Part shown: piece by piece, positions 30,641 to 32,305 of the stretch
Layout of the letters: each line of letters starts with the position of its first letter
Position numbering within the stretch: the stretch's first letter is position 1
Origin: Saprospiraceae bacterium
GTDB taxonomy: Bacteria > Bacteroidota > Bacteroidia > Chitinophagales > Saprospiraceae
Direction of reading: 5' to 3'
DNA: 32,305 nt
Assembly (NCBI GenBank): GCA_030645295.1
Contig: JAUSMG010000220.1
Coordinates: 1 to 32,305, forward strand
Notes under the pieces: generated by a model
Database searches by the model: none
The model's input: only the letters and a program-made list of their open reading frames with translations
Told to the model about the DNA's origin: nothing
Position numbers and translations under genes: made by a program

Positions 30641-32305
30641 ATTTTTGATTTTTCATTGCTTCCACCACCGCCATAGACAGCAGCGGTAATCCAATTTTGG
30701 CCCGAAATTCATTGATTGTGTCCTCATCGCCTTCCCAGGGTTTTACCCCCCCGTTTTCTGAGGGTCTTAGGTCGGTAAGATACCGTTGCGGTTTGCCCAG
30801 GGAGAGCCTGCAGCGATCAAATAATACCGCGTAGTTGATCCAGGGCGTTTCTCCATCCGCACAGGATTTTTCGACTATGGGAAGCCAGTTCATATACTCA
30901 AGGATTACGCCTGAGTTTAGGAGGATGCTTAAGGCGGCGTGACAGGCACTTTCCCCGAATTCAGATTTCTTGGGCCAGCCAGTTTTGGCAAGCATTGGTT
31001 GCAGCACTGCAAAATGCTCGTCGCGCTTTTTTTGAATGACCGCATAGGACAATGGTTGCATTTCATAGAGCTCGCTTTCCAACTCCGGATGGTAGCCAGA
31101 CAGGGCATTCAATCCCGTCAGGTAACCCATCGATGTGAGTTCGCCGGAAGCACTGCGTTCATCCAGGCGCAGAGAATCCAGTAGAAAGGAGTATCCCGGA
31201 TATTTGAGTTTACTGTACTTGTCGCGTATTTTTTGATCCAGAAGGCTCCAGCGGTTGTCTTTGTGGAGCACCTCAAAACGTGGGTCAAATTGCACGATTA
31301 TTCCGCTACCATACCCTTGGTTAAGTTTTATCAACCACTTATTCAAAAAAGAAAAAGCCTCTGAATAGCGCTCTTCTTCCACGGCTTTTAGTGCATTTCT
31401 ATAAAAGATACTGGCTAGATCCAGGCGAGATTGCCGGATCTCCGCACGTCGGTTCAAAATCCTGCCTTCCTCTGTACTGTTGGGCCGGAAGAGCTCTTTG
31501 CTGCTCATCGCCAGCGGAATAAACCGGAATGCGGGAAGCTTGTGCGTTTCTGTCAGGCATTTAAACACGGACTGCATCCGGTTTTGGGACAAAGCCAGAT
31601 TTTTAGTTCCAATGCTGTCGGTATGGCCAGATATTTCAAAAACCAGATCCGGATAATTCCTGGCAAATCCGGCAAAAGAGTCTAAAACAGTTTTGTGCGC
31701 TTCGGTCAGGGCAAAAGCATCATTTTGAAACAACAAAGTTTGATTATCCATTTGGGGGGGGATCCCCAATGAAACGGGATCATAGCGGCTGCAATAATAG
31801 AAGGCGCTGTCAGAAACCGCCGATACCGAAGGAATTTCGGTCACGGAGACTTTATCCACAAAATACTTGACCTGCACATAACTCCGGTTTTGATGCCAGT
31901 GATGATCCTCAAACACGCCGATCATAAGGTAATTGCTGGTGCAAAGTGGCCTGATGCGCCACTTCACGGGATACCAGGTGTCATACAGTACGGTATCTAT
32001 TTTGAGGAATGGAAGAATTACTTCAGTTTGGCCCAGACCATGCATTTTGAGGTTTTGAGGCAATAATGCGATGCCTATATGACTGGCCCAATCGGGATCG
32101 GACCGCTTTTTGCTCTCAATGTGAATCCAAAAACTTACCTCATACAATTGCCCCACCTGCATGGGTTGCGTGGTCCGGGCAGTTAGATAAGTAGCCCCTT
32201 CATGGATATTGCCCCCGCATTCCGGGTGATACCACATTTCAATCATCGCCTTGCCCTCCTTCGGAATCATTTTATCAAATGGATTGCCCAGATATTTATT
32301 ATCAT
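30639..32305 (-). CDS. OmpA-domain protein, 5' end beyond the window
   Basis: The track's ATG at 32270 is internal: the frame stays open to the edge (...KYLGNPFDK before it), so the true start lies outside. In the visible 543 aa, the first ~145 form a beta-rich domain (YHPECGGNIHEGATYLTARTTQPMQVGQLYEVSFWIHI) like the carbohydrate-binding-type modules found in Bacteroidota surface proteins. An OmpA-like peptidoglycan-binding domain follows at about 178-282 (LLFQNDAFALTEAHKTVLDSF...FEISGHTDSIGTKNLALSQNRMQSV...ILNRRAEIR). The remaining ~260 aa are helical with no recognised family. The protein is presumably in the outer membrane or periplasm, anchored to peptidoglycan. Its stop overlaps the IS630 fragment by two bases, so the tail may have been changed by that insertion. 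Confidence 0.82.
   Translation of the reverse strand, partial: DNKYLGNPFDKMIPKEGKAMIEMWYHPECGGNIHEGATYLTARTTQPMQVGQLYEVSFWIHIESKKRSDPDWASHIGIALLPQNLKMHGLGQTEVILPFLKIDTVLYDTWYPVKWRIRPLCTSNYLMIGVFEDHHWHQNRSYVQVKYFVDKVSVTEIPSVSAVSDSAFYYCSRYDPVSLGIPPQMDNQTLLFQNDAFALTEAHKTVLDSFAGFARNYPDLVFEISGHTDSIGTKNLALSQNRMQSVFKCLTETHKLPAFRFIPLAMSSKELFRPNSTEEGRILNRRAEIRQSRLDLASIFYRNALKAVEEERYSEAFSFLNKWLIKLNQGYGSGIIVQFDPRFEVLHKDNRWSLLDQKIRDKYSKLKYPGYSFLLDSLRLDERSASGELTSMGYLTGLNALSGYHPELESELYEMQPLSYAVIQKKRDEHFAVLQPMLAKTGWPKKSEFGESACHAALSILLNSGVILEYMNWLPIVEKSCADGETPWINYAVLFDRCRLSLGKPQRYLTDLRPSENGGVKPWEGDEDTINEFRAKIGLPLLSMAVVEAMKNQK

Overview
The window looks like a chromosomal segment of a Bacteroidota bacterium, most likely a member of the Saprospiria (Haliscomenobacter/Lewinella-like). 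I base this on type IX secretion (T9SS) signatures: a PorP/SprF-like protein, two giant PKD-type proteins with the gliding-motility C-terminal domain, and two hydrolases with C-terminal sorting domains. Eukaryote-like class Ia ribonucleotide reductase subunits, TAnnTTTG-type promoter motifs and a large number of long intergenic palindromes also fit. The placement is an inference from gene content; no database search was possible.

Region 1 (1-11.2 kb, nearly all minus strand) is the ribonucleotide reductase neighbourhood. nrdB (9683-10669) and nrdA (2342-4780) share a strand but are 4.9 kb apart. Between them lie YegP, a secreted hypothetical protein, a secreted PHB-depolymerase-like esterase, a GIY-YIG protein, an orphan MbtH-like protein, a membrane protein and a MntA-HepT toxin-antitoxin pair. 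Downstream of nrdA is a BrnT/BrnA-like toxin-antitoxin pair bracketed by two copies of a ~110-bp direct repeat, then a small membrane protein. The gaps are full of repeats: a MITE-like element with perfect 34-bp terminal inverted repeats, a related longer element, a 140-bp-period tandem repeat, a perfect 27-bp palindrome and several long inverted repeats. The 573-bp gap upstream of nrdB carries two perfect DnaA boxes plus degenerate ones.

Region 2 (11.2-19.9 kb) carries mostly exported proteins: an alpha/beta hydrolase with a T9SS sorting domain, a dockerin-like protein that may be C-terminally truncated, a VPS10/BNR beta-propeller protein, a LolA-like protein and an unknown exported protein. 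It ends with a polyprenyl synthetase. A clear intrinsic terminator separates the LolA-like gene from the propeller gene.

Region 3 (19.9-30.4 kb) is a three-gene minus-strand operon with overlapping stop/start codons: two paralogous ~1.5-kaa secreted PKD proteins (TAATG junction) followed by a PorP/SprF-like outer-membrane protein (ATGA junction). The arrangement suggests dedicated secretion or surface anchoring by the T9SS. Each large protein contains a ~150-aa cysteine-framed internal duplication. A 55-bp near-identical direct repeat lies at both ends of this operon, and a frameshifted IS630-family transposase fragment sits next to the upstream copy.

Region 4 (30.6 kb to the right edge) is an OmpA-domain protein whose 5' end lies outside the window. 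No rRNA, tRNA or CRISPR array was seen.
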